Source of the DNA: Puffinus mauretanicus
Lineage: Eukaryota; Chordata; Aves; Procellariiformes; Procellariidae
Assembly (NCBI GenBank): GCA_023333565.1
Contig: JAJKFH010001865.1
Span: 6,944,001 to 7,008,000 of the forward strand
Length of the DNA: 64,000 bases
Direction: 5' to 3'
A model generated the notes under the pieces. It did no database searches. It saw only the letters and a list, made by a program, of their open reading frames with translations, and had not been told where the DNA came from. Positions 1 to 12,717 of the stretch are shown one piece after another; positions within the stretch are counted from its first letter, which is position 1; the number at the start of each line of letters is the position of its first letter. The position numbers were made by a program, and so were the translations under genes.

Positions 1-1085
1 ATTTTATGGTTATACTGACAGCTACTGAAAGTATGATACAGAATGACAAATTTGGCTTGTAGAGCTATAAATGCTCAACACAAAAAGGCTGGGTGAACCC
101 TCACTCAGCCCAGTGTAAATTCAGTGTTATTCTGTTGTCTTTGCTGGATTTTGAGTGCCACAGCTGGAATTAAACATCGCTCCCTGGTTTTGTGCTATTT
201 CTTCTTTATTGCATTTGAAATAGAAAAAAAAGCGTTGTACATGACGAAGTGTGTCATTAAGTAGCAGCTAGGTGAAAGCTGTATTGATTCAAATGGAGAA
301 AAAATTCATTTCAAAAGTTTGTTTTCACTGTCAACGTTGTTCAATACTCCTGTAAATAAAAATGAGAAATAAGAATGGTTGTTGGAAGCTTGAATAGAAG
401 CTTGGATAGAAGCACCAGGCAATGCAATTGGATTTAAGTTAATCGCACAATTGATGTTGCATGATACATAATTACATTTCCGTATCTGTCTTGAGGCCAA
501 ATACTTCAACAACGGCAACGTGTGAAATACGACAGGTTTTAAAAGCAAATTTGCTTGCAATTCCAAACTCCTCTCCTCTTGTAAGTGCCTGCTGGATCTT
601 TACTCAATGGCTTTATTGTTTTGGCATCAGAGAGCGAGGGCTTCAGCTCTACAATGCACAGTTTGTCACCCTTTGGATAAAGGCGTTGCGAACCAAAGGA
701 GCAGGACATACTTGCATTTAACACAGCGTGCTCTAAAGAGCGGAGCACATGCTGGCAGGACTTGAAAGCCCTGAAATACCAACCAGTCGCAGCAGTTAAC
801 TTGATGAGACCTCCGCATACCTGTGGGGTGTGAAAAGGCCCTGGTGCTCATCCTTCTGCATCAGGATTGAGTTCATCTTATCAAATGGGCCTTTGAGCGT
901 ATTGTGAAGTAATTTACCAACTGAAAAAATCATAACGATTTTCCACTTCATTTACTTCAACAGTAGCTACGTAATGTCAATAGTTTTAAACATTTAATTA
1001 GACACACCACGTGTTTTATGCTCTACTAATTACATAAAATTGTGCTCAATAATTTTCTTCCCATTGAAACAAACCTTAAGCAGCT
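1..1085. other. AT-rich non-coding DNA with homeodomain and E-box sites
   Basis: No supported gene. The right part carries several textbook transcription-factor cores close together: TAATTA at 995-1000 and 1027-1032, CACGTG at 1008-1013 and CAGCTG at 1081-1086. Such spacing is common in vertebrate developmental enhancers, but these cores are short and frequent, so this is suggestive only. A 10-bp stem with one mismatch and a 4-base loop lies at 87-110. Short open frames here are under 90 codons on both strands and look random. Confidence 0.6.
87..110. repeat. Short imperfect inverted repeat
   Basis: The arms at 87-96 and 101-110 are reverse complements at 9 of 10 positions, around a 4-base ACCC loop. 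The stem is GC-rich compared with its surroundings. No function is evident, and it may be chance. Confidence 0.6.
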
Positions 1086-1103
1086 GTTAAAACACTAATT
1101 GGG

Positions 1104-1506
1104 CGAATGCTTCCACGCCGCGCATTTGACTCGGCGCCAAGCGCGTTCCTCCTGACGGTGAGCGGGGTTTTTCCAATGTCCACGATGAACCGTAAACGCA
1201 CGTCAATCTCTGCCGCACCACAGCGCCAAGAGCGAACTCCAAACATTTACTTTGGCCCTCACCTTTGAAAACTAACATAATATATAAAACGCAACAGTTC
1301 AGAAAGATGTTTAATTATACTGGGCTCTTAATTTTCTCCGCTTCCATTTGTACCTCCAAAGAGCAGCTAACTTTGACACGGAGCTTGTCATTTACAATCT
1401 CCTATGAAATCAGCACTTTTTACGACATCGGAGCGGCTTCGCAAACGTTATCTCGCAGTATGGTCAAATGGAAACGCGCACTGAAACGCCTTGCTGAGCC
1501 CGGTAT
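1104..1506. promoter_or_regulatory. CpG-dense patch, candidate regulatory element
   Basis: By hand count about 17 CpG dinucleotides fall within roughly 155 bases at 1086-1240, and about a dozen more follow to 1506. The flanking AT-rich DNA has very few. There is no CR1 or LTR similarity that would explain the CpG content. Unmethylated or strongly constrained DNA, such as a CpG-island promoter or conserved enhancer, is the usual reason for such retention in vertebrates. The homeodomain and E-box cores just to the left fit an enhancer reading. There is no convincing TATA box, exon or open frame; the 90-codon frame across 1265-1537 resembles no known protein. Confidence 0.4.
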
Positions 1507-1689
1507 GGATGAGGCCCTTAGTATTGGAATATTTTAGGGATATTTTGTTTCTGTAATGTTTAAAACAAGTACGTGAATCACAGTTATCTGTGCATACAGC
1601 GGCAAGGGATGGGAAACTCCCCCCCTCCCCCGCAGTTTTACATGAAAAGAGAATTCAGAGAGTTTTTATTTGTTTTAGATATCCTTACG

Positions 1690-2080
1690 AAAGGGCACGC
1701 GAGTCTTACCACGGACAAGTTTTGGGCGATCCCAACGGCAGTCTGAACTGAATCCCTCAATTGGCTTCATATGGAGTTTTAACCCTGGATGTAACTCCAT
1801 TAAAATCAGGTTCTCTTAATTAGTGACTAAGTCTGTCCAGCTGCAGGCCTAATCCTGGCACTCCTGCGAGGACGGGGGCCTAGCAGAGGGGACCGGACTG
1901 CCGGCAAGAGGAATGGTCCCACACGACTCCCGCCTCGGCAGTCCCCCAAGCCTGCCTACGCCTCTCCGAGCTGGGATTTTGGTCCTGACCACATCCCGAC
2001 AATTCCAGCCTCCGCGTCGGGATTTGTGGGCAGGGTTCCTAGAAGAAGAAACTGCCCACGCCGGCCGTCTTCAGAGACAT
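1690..2080. promoter_or_regulatory. Second CpG-rich, GC-rich patch
   Basis: This stretch is clearly more GC- and CpG-rich than its surroundings, especially 1865-2065, where CCGG, CGCC and CGTCGG-type motifs recur. It lies about 200 bases from the previous CpG patch, so the two may be one eroded CpG island. No exon with convincing splice sites was recognised, and the 66-codon frame at 1913-2113 is not protein-like. Confidence 0.4.
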
Positions 2081-2110
2081 GCATTTACACTTTTCTCTGC
2101 ATCTGTTCTT

Positions 2111-4198
2111 TGAAATGAGACCCTAGCGGAGTGTACGTAAACAGTCTAAAATTCAAAAGGAAAGAGGTTGTTCCCTGTCTTTGACATATTTCGACAAATT
2201 TCTAAACCTTATCACCTGAGCATGATTGCTGCCTCTACAGCAACAAAAGTATGCCTGGCATATTACAAAAAATCAATGTCTTGGATTTTTAGTTAATATC
2301 AGGTCTTCCCAAATTATGTTAACTGTACTTTTTTTTTTTTAAAAATAATTTCCAGCGATTGGTGATCCAACGGACAATGGGTCTCCTAAAATACATCGCA
2401 CCTGTGGACTTTCTTCTTTCATATATTCCATGTAGAACAAATAATTAATTACTGTTCACAAAATAATTATTTCATTTGAAATAATTATAAATTTACCTTA
2501 AAGGCTCTTTATAAACCAGCACCATAGCATTCATTGAAACAAATCCTCAGTTTACAATCCCTTGTTTGTGTGAAGCATTAACCCTGAAAGGAAAATTAAT
2601 CACACGGCTTTCCACTAAGATATGAAGCCTGCCAACGCTTGTGGGACCCTTTCCAAAACACTTCTGGAAAACGAAGAGGGACGCGTCCCGCCTTCCTTTT
2701 CTAGTACCATTATCATCTACATCAGGTGTACTGTTGAATGTTTTTATTTTTTAACTTGAGCATTCTGAAGTTAGGTACATCACTAAAAAAGGCGCAATTT
2801 TAATCCATATAACACATCACTGAAAACTGTAAGAATAGATTTGCTTAAAAAAAATCCAAAACGTAAAAGATGTTGAATTCCCATAGTTCACATCGACCTC
2901 ATATACCTGTGCAAAGGGAACAAACATTTTCTTAAAAAAAAAAAAAAGAAACAAAAAGAAAAGAACTAAACATATTTAGTGTCTGGATATAAATTCAGAC
3001 AGATTTCCTTTTTCTGCCTTGTTATATTACATTGGAAAAACCCTGCCAATGCCTCAACAAAACACTGAGAAACATTTCCTGGGTAAAGAAGAGCGTTTTG
3101 CCTGTTTTTTGGAGGTTCCCAGTTTAGCCCTTTTTTAGTCCATTTTCAGAGGCAGCAACATGCCTGTGCAAAGTAGGCAAAGGAAGGTATAGCTGAGTCA
3201 AACGATTTCCCTTCTTTCAGACAGTCCCTTCACCTAAGACACAGAGTGTAAATCCCTATCAATAAATTATACTGAGATGTAATACAAGAACAAATGGAAG
3301 CCGTATTAAATGTATCTGTGGATATAATTTCAAGCACCCTTCGTGCAAAAACAGGCCTATAACATTTTTCCTAGTAATTAAGATGTCATTGAGTCTCACC
3401 GTTAAACTCCTGAGTCCCAACACAGAGTTCCCTTTCTGACCTCTTCATTTTACAAATCAAAATAGCAAATCTAGTATTTATTTTCCCACCTTGCATGATA
3501 AAACATCTCCATCCACAGGCTAACAGGAAAATGTCATCTGAACAAGCTGATTAGTGCCCAGGCACCATTACTGCAGGACAAACAGTTAATGTTGACCTTT
3601 TTTGTGCTGTTACAGATGAAAATTTAAGTCCTCTTTTCATAAAGAAGTCAGGCAGTCTCATACCTGTGGAAGGGAGGAATTAATCTACATCGCATTTCTG
3701 ATAAATACTTAAATGAGATGGGCATGGGCACTTGCCATGGATTTGGAAATTTAAATTAGTACATGATAGCCACTGTGTTTTCTTCTGCTTTTGTGTGGAC
3801 TTGTTTAATGTACTGTAGGGACGTTACACAGGGATGCTGTGTAAGTCTGTAAGTTTAACATCAAGAGTTTAAAAACAAAAACAAAAAAAAGAGTATTAGA
3901 TATGACTTCTTCTATATTCACCATTACAGAAAGTTACATATCCACAGTAAAACGCATCGGCCAAGCTAGCACAAGGATTTTCTAATTTTTGCATGCATAA
4001 AGAGCTGTGAAGATTAATCACTTAAGTGTACTTCCAGAAAATGAGAGTGGAAATTACACTAGTGTGGAACAATTACACTGTACACACAGTGCTGCTCTCT
4101 TCTGTAGCCAGTCCCTACACAAGCTGATGGGCTGTAACTCATAGCAAGACTCTAGTACGTCCTTCCAACATTCTCATTGCATGCCATCTGCACATGTG
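2111..4198. other. Non-coding AT-rich stretch
   Basis: No gene or interspersed repeat is recognised here. It contains T and A homopolymer tracts at about 2329-2340 and 2934-2946 and one strong near-palindrome (2463-2488). Open frames are short and random-looking. Confidence 0.65.
2463..2488. repeat. 26-bp near-perfect palindrome of ATAATTAT sites
   Basis: Two perfect 12-base inverted arms (2463-2474 and 2477-2488) flank a 2-base TT centre. Each arm contains TAATTA, the core of many homeodomain binding sites, so the palindrome presents two such sites head to head. It could bind a homeodomain dimer or simply be an AT-rich cruciform. The pairing is seen directly; the binding is inference. Confidence 0.75.
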
Positions 4199-4258
4199 TT
4201 TTAGATGGGATCAGATGACTTCCCAAAGTCCCTTCCAACCTGAACAAGTCTATGATGC
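4199..4258 (+). mobile_element. CR1 LINE 3'-end relic
   Basis: The stretch reads like the last roughly 60 bases of an avian CR1 element in plus orientation: an AGATGA word, then TCCCTTCCAACCTGAAC, then TCTATGAT, which corresponds to the start of the terminal octamer repeat typical of CR1. CR1 copies are usually heavily 5'-truncated, so a fragment this short is normal. No flanking CR1 body is visible upstream. The match is from memory of the family. Confidence 0.7.
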
Positions 4259-7200
4259 CTGTAGAACATTAATAATTACATCAGGTGGCCATAACCTCAG
4301 TATCTTTCACACACAACTCATTTCCTAATTCTTCCGTTTTACTGCAGGAGACCGCTGCACCCACCCGCCTCAGCCCAAATAACTCGATGATTTCCTTTTT
4401 ATGCACAATGCGCAGCAGAATACGGGGGCTACATAGTAATTTTCGCTTTCCAGCTTCCATATATACTTCACAGAAACTTCCTTTATCGGCCACATTCGTG
4501 TTCTTAGAAATATGCTCGTTTCAATAAAAATGACTTACTATTTTATGGAAGTTTAAGGCCAATGACCCAAGTCCTATAAATCATTAAAAATATTTTTTCT
4601 CATAGAATCCTATGTTGCTTTTTTCTCAGTAGCAAAGAAAGCATCTTACTATAAACAGTTACATTTTTGCCCACACTAAAAATTCTGTATTAAAAATACA
4701 CTAAATGAGGGACAGATGTTTAAAACAGTGGACCTACAATGAAGTATTAAATATTGCTGGCACAGTGAGTCCTTTGGTACAGTTTAGTCTCTTTTTGCAA
4801 TAGGCATGTTTTCACAGCTGTAAAAGCACCAGAAATTACTGTCTTTGCTCCAATATTAATATAGAAATCAATGAAAAAATACACCAGACTGCTGAACAGA
4901 TTAGACTATTGTTCATACATTCTATTATTAAAATAATTTGCTTTTGTAAATTAATATTAAACTCAAATGTTTTGAAGTTGTTCAAGAGGAATAGTATTGC
5001 TTTGAAGAGTACATGGATTACCTATGTAAAACCAAACAATTCCACTTTTGTCAAAAGAAAATTGCAAGCCTCATTAAGAAATCAAACCTGCTACTTAATT
5101 TTATGCTCAGTGACAAAGTCAGACGCACAGCAGCACAGAGAAGACGGACGATCTTGTGTGATATCACTCCAAACTTGTGCTGAGTACGCAGTGGTAGGAT
5201 GAAAGCCCTTTTCCACAGGTACAGGTAGATGCCTTAGAGCTACGGGAGCAAGAAGTGAGACAGGGCATGGAAGAGCAGATGCTATGGTGCAGTAGATTTT
5301 GGTATTAGTACACACTAAACATAAACGTGAAGGGCAAAGAGATAACACGTACAACAGAATGATAATATCTGCAGACTTTGATCTAGTCACTGCGGGGATG
5401 GACTCGGCAAATTTGTAACCACGGTAGGACCTGCTCACCACTGTACATTAATCTGGTGCTCCCACAGGAGGAAGGGAAGAGCACGCGCCATGAGCACTTC
5501 ATTTTGGATCTCCTGCTACATTAAAGTTTTAATTTCTGTGTCCCAGTTTGGTGGCTTAGAGCTCCAAAATCAAATATCACCGGTTCACGCTACTGGCCAA
5601 ATTTTGTCTCAGCCTGTGCTCCATTTACTTGAGCACTAAGCAAGCTATGACCATTGTAATCCTGATGAAGTGATGCCTACTTGAGTTTGCAACCAGTCTG
5701 GAATAATAATAGGTATGAGATGTCAGCATCTCAATTTATTTTAGTGGGTCCTACTTCAAATATCAATTAGGAACATTAATTGTTGTGACAAGAAATTCTC
5801 GTGACATGAAATTCTCTTACTACTCAAAGCGATAAGGAGAGGAAATGTTACAAAAATCTGTTCCTATTGTTACATGAAGTGTGGAGGATTAGCTTGGGCC
5901 CTTGAGGAAACTGGGAAAAAATTAATCAATTGAATGTGTAGGCATCTAATAATCTTTGTTCAAGTTCCTGATGGAGAAGGGATGGGCTGCTGAGGAGAGA
6001 CAATGCTTGATTAAAATCTCCAAAGTCCAGAAACACTGTTGTAAAAGCTGGAAAGAAAACCTAGAAGAAAGGGCAAAACAAGACAGAATGCAGGCAAGGA
6101 CTCGGCATGTTGGCCAGCCTGATCAACAGGCAGGATGCTAGCATATACAGTAATAGAAACAAAACCCCACAAGGCTTACAGCCCCAGCACAGCTCCTACT
6201 CAGTAAACAAATTCCTTGGACTGGAGACATTTTTTTGGAAGGAGTTTGTATGGCACAAGTATTTCTGTTCTCTCTTTGAAGCCCCAAAAAACCAAAACCA
6301 AAAAACCACACACAAAAACCAAACCGAAGATGTCGACGGCCCAATTGAAACATGATTCTCATCCTCTAGAAAGTCCCTTGTTAATCGTCTTGAGCAAGTC
6401 TTTGTTGAGTAGGTCCCACCCAACTATGAACCCAGAGAATGAAGCTCAAACCCCGTGACATAACTTAGTAATTCTTGCCTTGAAGAGATGCCCACTGCAG
6501 GGCTGGGGGTCACTCAGCACAGAGAGGACTGCTTGCAGTGGCAAGACCAGTCTTTGCAGGCACCGGCGCTCACAGCCGGACCCACATCTCTGTAAGCATT
6601 GCTGCCGTGGTGGGAATGTCCCACATGGAGCCCTACTAACTTCCCCCAAGCACGGGGTCCCAGCTGTGCATGTCTGGGGACACAGAGGCACAAAATGGCA
6701 ATGCTGCCATGGTGGCCAGCACAGCCCAGCACATAAAGAAACAAAGAGAGCCCTCACCCTTCTGGTTAGAAAAAAAAAACCCAGGAGCCATAAAACATGG
6801 GGAGGAAGGGGGAAGGGGAGAGTAAAAACAATCTCGGAGTAGAAAAACAGGATAAATTCATTGAATAAATTATTTACTGGAATTATTCACTTAGCTTCAA
6901 TTACAATCTATCCATTCTATCCACCATCTACATTAAATTATAATAAATTCTTCTATTATAACTTGGCTTCATGCCTGCTGATTTACAATACCTTATTTAT
7001 TCAGAAAACAGAAGTCTGATGCTGTGCAACCTTCCACAGGATTTAGATGTGCACACCTGGACATCCCCAAAAGACAGTTTCTTTTTGAGAAACTCATTCC
7101 TTTTCTAAATTAGAGAGACGAGAGTGAGCGTATTGTATTTAAATTGCTACCAGATATTTTGAACAACATAAAAAAGGCCCAAGATATCAGAATAATCTTA

Positions 7201-9587
7201 AAACAAAAATATCCTGCTGCTTTCCTGAAGAGTTTGGCATACGTCCTGTACTGAATACCCAAATGCAGTTCTGAGAATATATACGCTCTCTCCATCCTTC
7301 AGCCATCAGGTCTTTTTACTGAGCAGATGTTTTAGGATTCTTCTGAATGAAAAATATCTTGTTCTACTTTACCAGATCATCTTTGACATTCACAAAGGGC
7401 TGTACTTGAAAATTAATTACACTAGCACACAGAAAAAAGAAAAAAACATGAAGGTTGCTTTTTTATGTAATATACATAAATAAGTTTGGTTTCCACAGCA
7501 ACACAGAATGATTATTTGTTAGGAATCCAGTCTGCACTGGGATTAAATGAGCACAGGTTCAAACTAAAAGGTCTAGTTACGTTGAGAGAACAGCAGGGGA
7601 AGCCTGCAATTAAGTCGAGGGTTTGCAAACGTGAGAACACTGCTTACCTTCCTCCCCTCTTTCCCATACTCCTGCAGCCACTATACCTATAAACTGAACT
7701 GATCAGACTGACACTGTATTTTTAATTCTATACTGTAATTTTTACATCTTCCTTGACTTCAGCACAGCATGTATCATATTATGGAGGAAAAGCAAAAATA
7801 AATAAGGAAAAAGGTGAGCAAAATTGACTTTTATACATTTTAAGAGTACTCTATGAACCAACACTACAAAGCAAGAGATAACCAAGACCTTACAGATCTG
7901 TTTTACCAAGGGCAGCTGCTGGAGCAGCAGGTCATGGGTCAACTTCTACCCATGTGGGCAATTCTGAAGGCACAAGTTAAACCAGCTGGGTGAGGGGGTG
8001 GTCGTGCTCTGAGTGGGACAGATTTGTTCTGTCCCTGGCGGAAGATCAAGTGCAACATAGAAAATATCAATGCAGAAAAGCTCCACCGTAAATTCGTATA
8101 CATGTTTCAAGAACCTAAGAGCACCTTGGATGCAGCCACTTCAGATCCTTAACGACACAAGAATCCAGGTTTTCAAATCTGCATCTCAGAAAAACCACGA
8201 GACATCATACCAATAAGAGGAAACCGATGTGTACTTTCTCTCTTACTCTTTATAGGAGTAGCACGGCGTTTTATTTTCCTGATATCAACATGTTCTTCTA
8301 TGCTAGAAGTGCTTTTGTAATCCTGAAAACACACTAGCACTACTTCCATGTAGTTTCCTTGCTGATGTCTACTACTATTAAAGGGTAAGCATATACTTCA
8401 AAACTATAATTCACTTAGCTAGTTACCAGAACCAATATTATGTGAATAAGCTTGATATATCTCTGTTCCTAACCTATCAGAAAACAATTTATGGAATCTA
8501 ATAAATTAAAAATGAATTGTCTCCAGCAACCATATATTTCACAATAAATGTATGCTCTTTGATCACAACTGACTGTGCTATGGTCTAATTAATTTTTATA
8601 CAGAACTTTGCTATTGCCCCTTAAATAGATTTTATACACAAGACTAATCAGCTAGCATTTTCAGCTGTGCCTTTGTCTTTTCACCTTCCAACCAAGTTAA
8701 AAATTCACAGAATTCTAGTATTTATGGCATAGCTTTCTACATATGTGCCATTTCAGTTTATGGAAGCAAAGACCCATATTACTCCTTTGCTTTCTTGACC
8801 TCAACAGGCATATAATACAGATAAATATATCCAGATAGGTTAAGGACTTGCCTCTAGACTAGATGACCATGGAAATGAACCCCTCTCTAGCTCTCAATTA
8901 CTTTTTTTACCCAGTGAAAAGTACTGGAATTACTCAGTCACTGTGTATCCCCTCCACGATCTTCTGAGACAGGAATAGAGCCATTTGATACTGTTATTTG
9001 AAATGACAGGGTAGCCAGCATGGAGTGGCGTTTTGGCCCTGTTTCTACTGGGGTGCTGTAACCTCCCATACATGAGTATATCTTCCAGTATCAGTGACCA
9101 GGAAACCTGGAAAAAACATTTCCGAGCACAATACAAAACCTCTAATTCAGACTGGATGGTCTATGCACAGGTTATTTTATGCATCTGATGTGTAGATTCT
9201 GGCATCAGATTTAGGGAAAGAAAATAATGGTAAGGGTGGGGTAGAAGGCATTAGTCTGGGAAGAAAAGTAAAGGAGGAATGAGGAGGTTGGCCATTGACT
9301 CTATTTACCTCCTGCTTTGCCACAGGAGCTAGATCCTGTTCACTTTCAGGACTGATATGTAATTAAAAATTCTAATTGATTAGAAAGAACAACTCTACTG
9401 TCTTGACCAAATCTTCTTCCGTCTTTACACATTCATGTCGAAAGGTCTAAGGCTCTTTGCATGTTTTTGGATAGCACCATCATTGTCCTTGCTTACAAGT
9501 AATAAACTATTCCTGTCTACCTACCATTAATCTCTGAAGTGCAGTACAATGCAAACACTGAAGCTATGAAAGATGCTCTAGTACATT
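4259..9587. other. Non-coding stretch, no gene recognised
   Basis: Nothing coding is supportable. There is a 16-bp tandem duplication at 5785-5816, an A/C-rich tract around 6283-6325 and a moderately GC-rich section around 6480-6740. The frames over the GC-rich section (up to 120 codons) exist on both strands because stop codons are rarer there. They contain no recognised domain. Confidence 0.6.
5785..5816. repeat. 16-bp tandem duplication
   Basis: Two directly adjacent copies, 5785-5800 and 5801-5816, share the word GTGACA(A/T)GAAATTCTC with a single mismatch. This is most simply explained by a replication-slippage duplication. Confidence 0.85.
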
Positions 9588-9627
9588 TTATATACATACA
9601 TATATACACATACACATATATGTGTGT
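9588..9627. repeat. TA/CA microsatellite with self-complementary end
   Basis: An irregular run of TATACA, TACA and CACATA units ends in the perfect 14-base palindrome ACACATATATGTGT. It is followed at once by an A tract (9637-9653). Confidence 0.85.
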
Positions 9628-9636
9628 TTTGAAAAG

Positions 9637-9653
9637 AAAAAAAAAAAAAAAAA
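9637..9653. repeat. Poly-A tract, 17 bases
   Basis: Uninterrupted A homopolymer directly after the TA/CA microsatellite. No processed gene copy or SINE was recognised in front of it, so it is treated as a simple repeat. Confidence 0.9.
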
Positions 9654-12587
9654 GCTTGAGGAAATGAAAAAAGCATCCTATAAATTCCAATGGATTCCCA
9701 GTGAGAAAGAGAACAGCAAATTTAGCCTCAGCAACAGGCATCACTGCACAACACAAAATTCTTGTTGCATACCATGTGGTCTAGAGACACCAGTAAAGTT
9801 GGCAGAATATCCATTTAAGAAAAGGTCAGAAAAGTGTCTCTCTAGAGTGGCTTAAGTATATAAGGATCGTGCCTTGGGATACAGCCATAGGTCAGCTGAC
9901 CCTTGGAGATCCCTCTCAGCATTTTTCTATGCCTCTGTAAGAATTAGGGTTATGGGGATTTTAAAAACTGGTATTTTAAAAACATTCTTTGCTCTGTGGA
10001 GGAACTCTGACAAGAGGTATTCTTACACTTTGATACTGTCTTCCTATGGATGGATATTACAATAAATAAGTAGGAATATGCAGAAATTAAATGAACCTTT
10101 TGGATTACAGGGTGGGGATTTTTTTTTGCATGTTCAGACCATACAAGACCTTTTATGTTAAATGCTCAAAAATTAAAATAAATTCTGTAATACAGACAGG
10201 AAGTCAGTGCAATGGGAACCAAATGGAAGTAATAGGACCCAGGTGGTTGGAATGGGTACAAAAAAACACATAGATGGCCATGTACGGCACAAATTGGAGC
10301 CTGGAGATGATTATAACTGGAACTTTGCAAAAGAAAGAATGGCTGTAAACTGTTAACTGTATCAATGCAAACATCTTGGTATCTTACCACTGAGGAGCGG
10401 GTGGGGAGGGAGGAGTGTATAATTTCCTCAGCTAATACAACCTGATGTGTTCGTGCTGAAACTATACCGTATTAAGGAATATATCGGTATAGGGCATCAT
10501 ATGCACATAATTTTAACTCTTGATTAGGATGAGACCTGAGCATAACAGAAGTGGTTCTTTCCCTAAGTCGAGATGGAATTTACTTTCAATTTGAGTCAAG
10601 GAACAGACAGCCTTACTGCTTCTTAAGTCACAGGACAAAATTGTCAATTTAGTATAATTAACAATAATAAGCAGAATCAGAGGAAGTCCATTATTCAGTA
10701 CATAAACTGGCAGGACAAATACACTTAAGCTTTAGTAATATAATGTAGTTTGAGTCACTGAAATACCTTCATTTACTTATCTACCTCTCTATTTATTCCA
10801 AGGCAGAGGACTAACATCCCTATACAAAAAAGGTCACATACAAAGCACATCTAACTAATGAACAAAGCTCTCTTGGATGAAAAATAAATACCTCTAAGAG
10901 GTTTTTCATTAAGAGGAAGAATATCCACAATATGGTACGAAATGGTAACAACTAGTCTAAGAGAAAGAGGCAAAAAGGATTTCTGGCATTGGATATATAA
11001 GGTTAATACCCTGAAAGAACGTAGGGAGACTTTGTGAGCCCTTACTAGTCCCATTGACAGCAGAAGATACACTGACAGGGAACTAGGAGCCCATGCCCAG
11101 GACTTTACAGATTTGCATTTCATAAAGATGTCCAGCAAAATATGTGACACAAGGACAGTATACTGGTTTTAGTACTCTGCTGCCACTGCAGAAAGATAAG
11201 TGCACACCATTTTTCTTGCTGCATTTAATAAAGCAGTAGGGCTTGCTTGGCCCCTCTGGGATTCTGTGATAGCTGAAGTCTGCTTTTGAGCACCTTTTTT
11301 AGGAGGAGGGAGTAACTTTTTGGCAGAGGAGGGAAGGAGAGAGGGAAGACATTGCTGCTGTATATCATGGTCCAGTCTGAAATCTTTAGAAACACTTTAT
11401 ATGTATACATCCATGTTGTACATTGATGAAACATAATCAGCAGACTAGTGTAGCTACCCACCCAAAGAACAATGAACCAAAAATTGAACTTATAGAGTCC
11501 CAAGTAATGCGGAATTTTTAACTTATTCAAATCTATACTGTCAAAAGAAATAGATATTATTCTCTCCTACTTAGATGACACATCACCCCAAGAACAAAAA
11601 GATTCAAAGTACATATTATTAACATGTATGTAGAGTTTTGGGGGATACTGTTTCCAATTGTAGGGCCATTCATTTGGGTATACTTCATTGTTTGTTAATC
11701 TTTTATCTGTTTTCTTTTTTTTTTTTTTTTAAATGAGAACCAAAGCCTTTGTGGCATATAGCATAAAAATAAATGAAAAAACAGAAAGGAACAGTGAGGA
11801 AGCAATCAGAAATTTGTAAAACCATACAGAATGTAAACAAGCAAAGAACCAAGCACTCTGGAAGTTAAAAGCAAATGGCAGCAAAAGTCAGTTTCAAGAC
11901 GGTAACAGAGTGAGACCAAAAACCAGAGCCAACACCATCAGGTTGACCTATAATCTAAAGGCAGACAATGTAGAGGACTTTTTTCTTTTTTTTTTTTTTT
12001 TAAATTAGAAGGTTAAAAATATGAAATGTCAAACTTCTGCAAAACAGAAGAACAGAGAAGATGAAGTGAATTCATAAAACACAAAATACATCAACATTGT
12101 GGATAAATAACATCCATATAAGTTTGGTGCCAGTAACCCAGTCGATACCTTTTCTCATGGTAAACCGCCTGAAAGAGGTGGCTGGCCTTTACTGGAGTAA
12201 GAGAATAGATCTAAGTAAATCCCATGTGAAAAAGAAATGAAAAACATCTGCTAAGGACAGAAATGGTTTGTTGGCTGACGTCAACCATGGGAAAGCTTCC
12301 AGTATATCAGCTCTGGGCTTGCCAGCAGGTGTTGCTGCAATTATTCAGAACAATTAGAGGTGATATTTCCAAAAGCACGGAGACGACAGGGCCAATAAAT
12401 AAGGCAAGCATGATACTGTCAACAACTGAAATATAAGTATTTCTCATAAATCCTTTGAGGACCTGTGCAGCAAAGTATTTTAAAGCCAGCCACCAGGGCC
12501 TCAAATTTTACCAGTTGTACCCATGTGAAATAATATCCTCCTCCATGACCAATGCCACTGAAATCCCTGAAACGACCTGATTTTGAA
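9654..12587. other. Non-coding AT-rich stretch
   Basis: No gene or interspersed repeat was recognised. Two 16-base T tracts occur at 11715-11730 and 11986-12001. Frames of around 100 codons on the minus strand at 10851-11150 and 11225-11530 lack any known domain and carry no supporting splice or promoter context. Confidence 0.6.
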
Positions 12588-12628
12588 GATACCTCCTTTA
12601 CTATGGAGGTATCTACTCTATGGAGTAG
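12588..12628. repeat. Two adjacent perfect hairpins
   Basis: The first hairpin has 9-base arms at 12588-12596 and 12605-12613 around an 8-base loop. The second has 6-base arms at 12613-12618 and 12623-12628 around a 4-base loop and shares the junction base. Both pair perfectly. The distal word of the second arm resembles the first (ATGGAG in both), so part may derive from a local duplication. Confidence 0.8.
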
Positions 12629-12673
12629 AATCTCACCTTGACAAAGAGAAATATAACCTAGAGAGAATATGCC

Positions 12674-12717
12674 AGATAATATTTTCAGATAGCATAGATA
12701 ATATTTTCAGATAGCAT
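12674..12717. repeat. Perfect 22-bp tandem duplication
   Basis: The unit at 12674-12695 is repeated without change at 12696-12717. No mismatch separates the two copies, which suggests a recent event or gene conversion. It lies about 45 bases after the paired hairpins. Confidence 0.95.

Noticed and set aside
8841..8874. Short words resembling a CR1 3' end (AGACTAGATGACC)
   Set aside because: Only about 13 bases match and the expected downstream TCCCTTCCAACC is absent, so it is too short to call.
9637..9653. Poly-A tracts (also at 41007-41025) as signs of processed pseudogenes
   Set aside because: No gene-like sequence or target duplication lies upstream, and CR1 elements do not end in poly-A.
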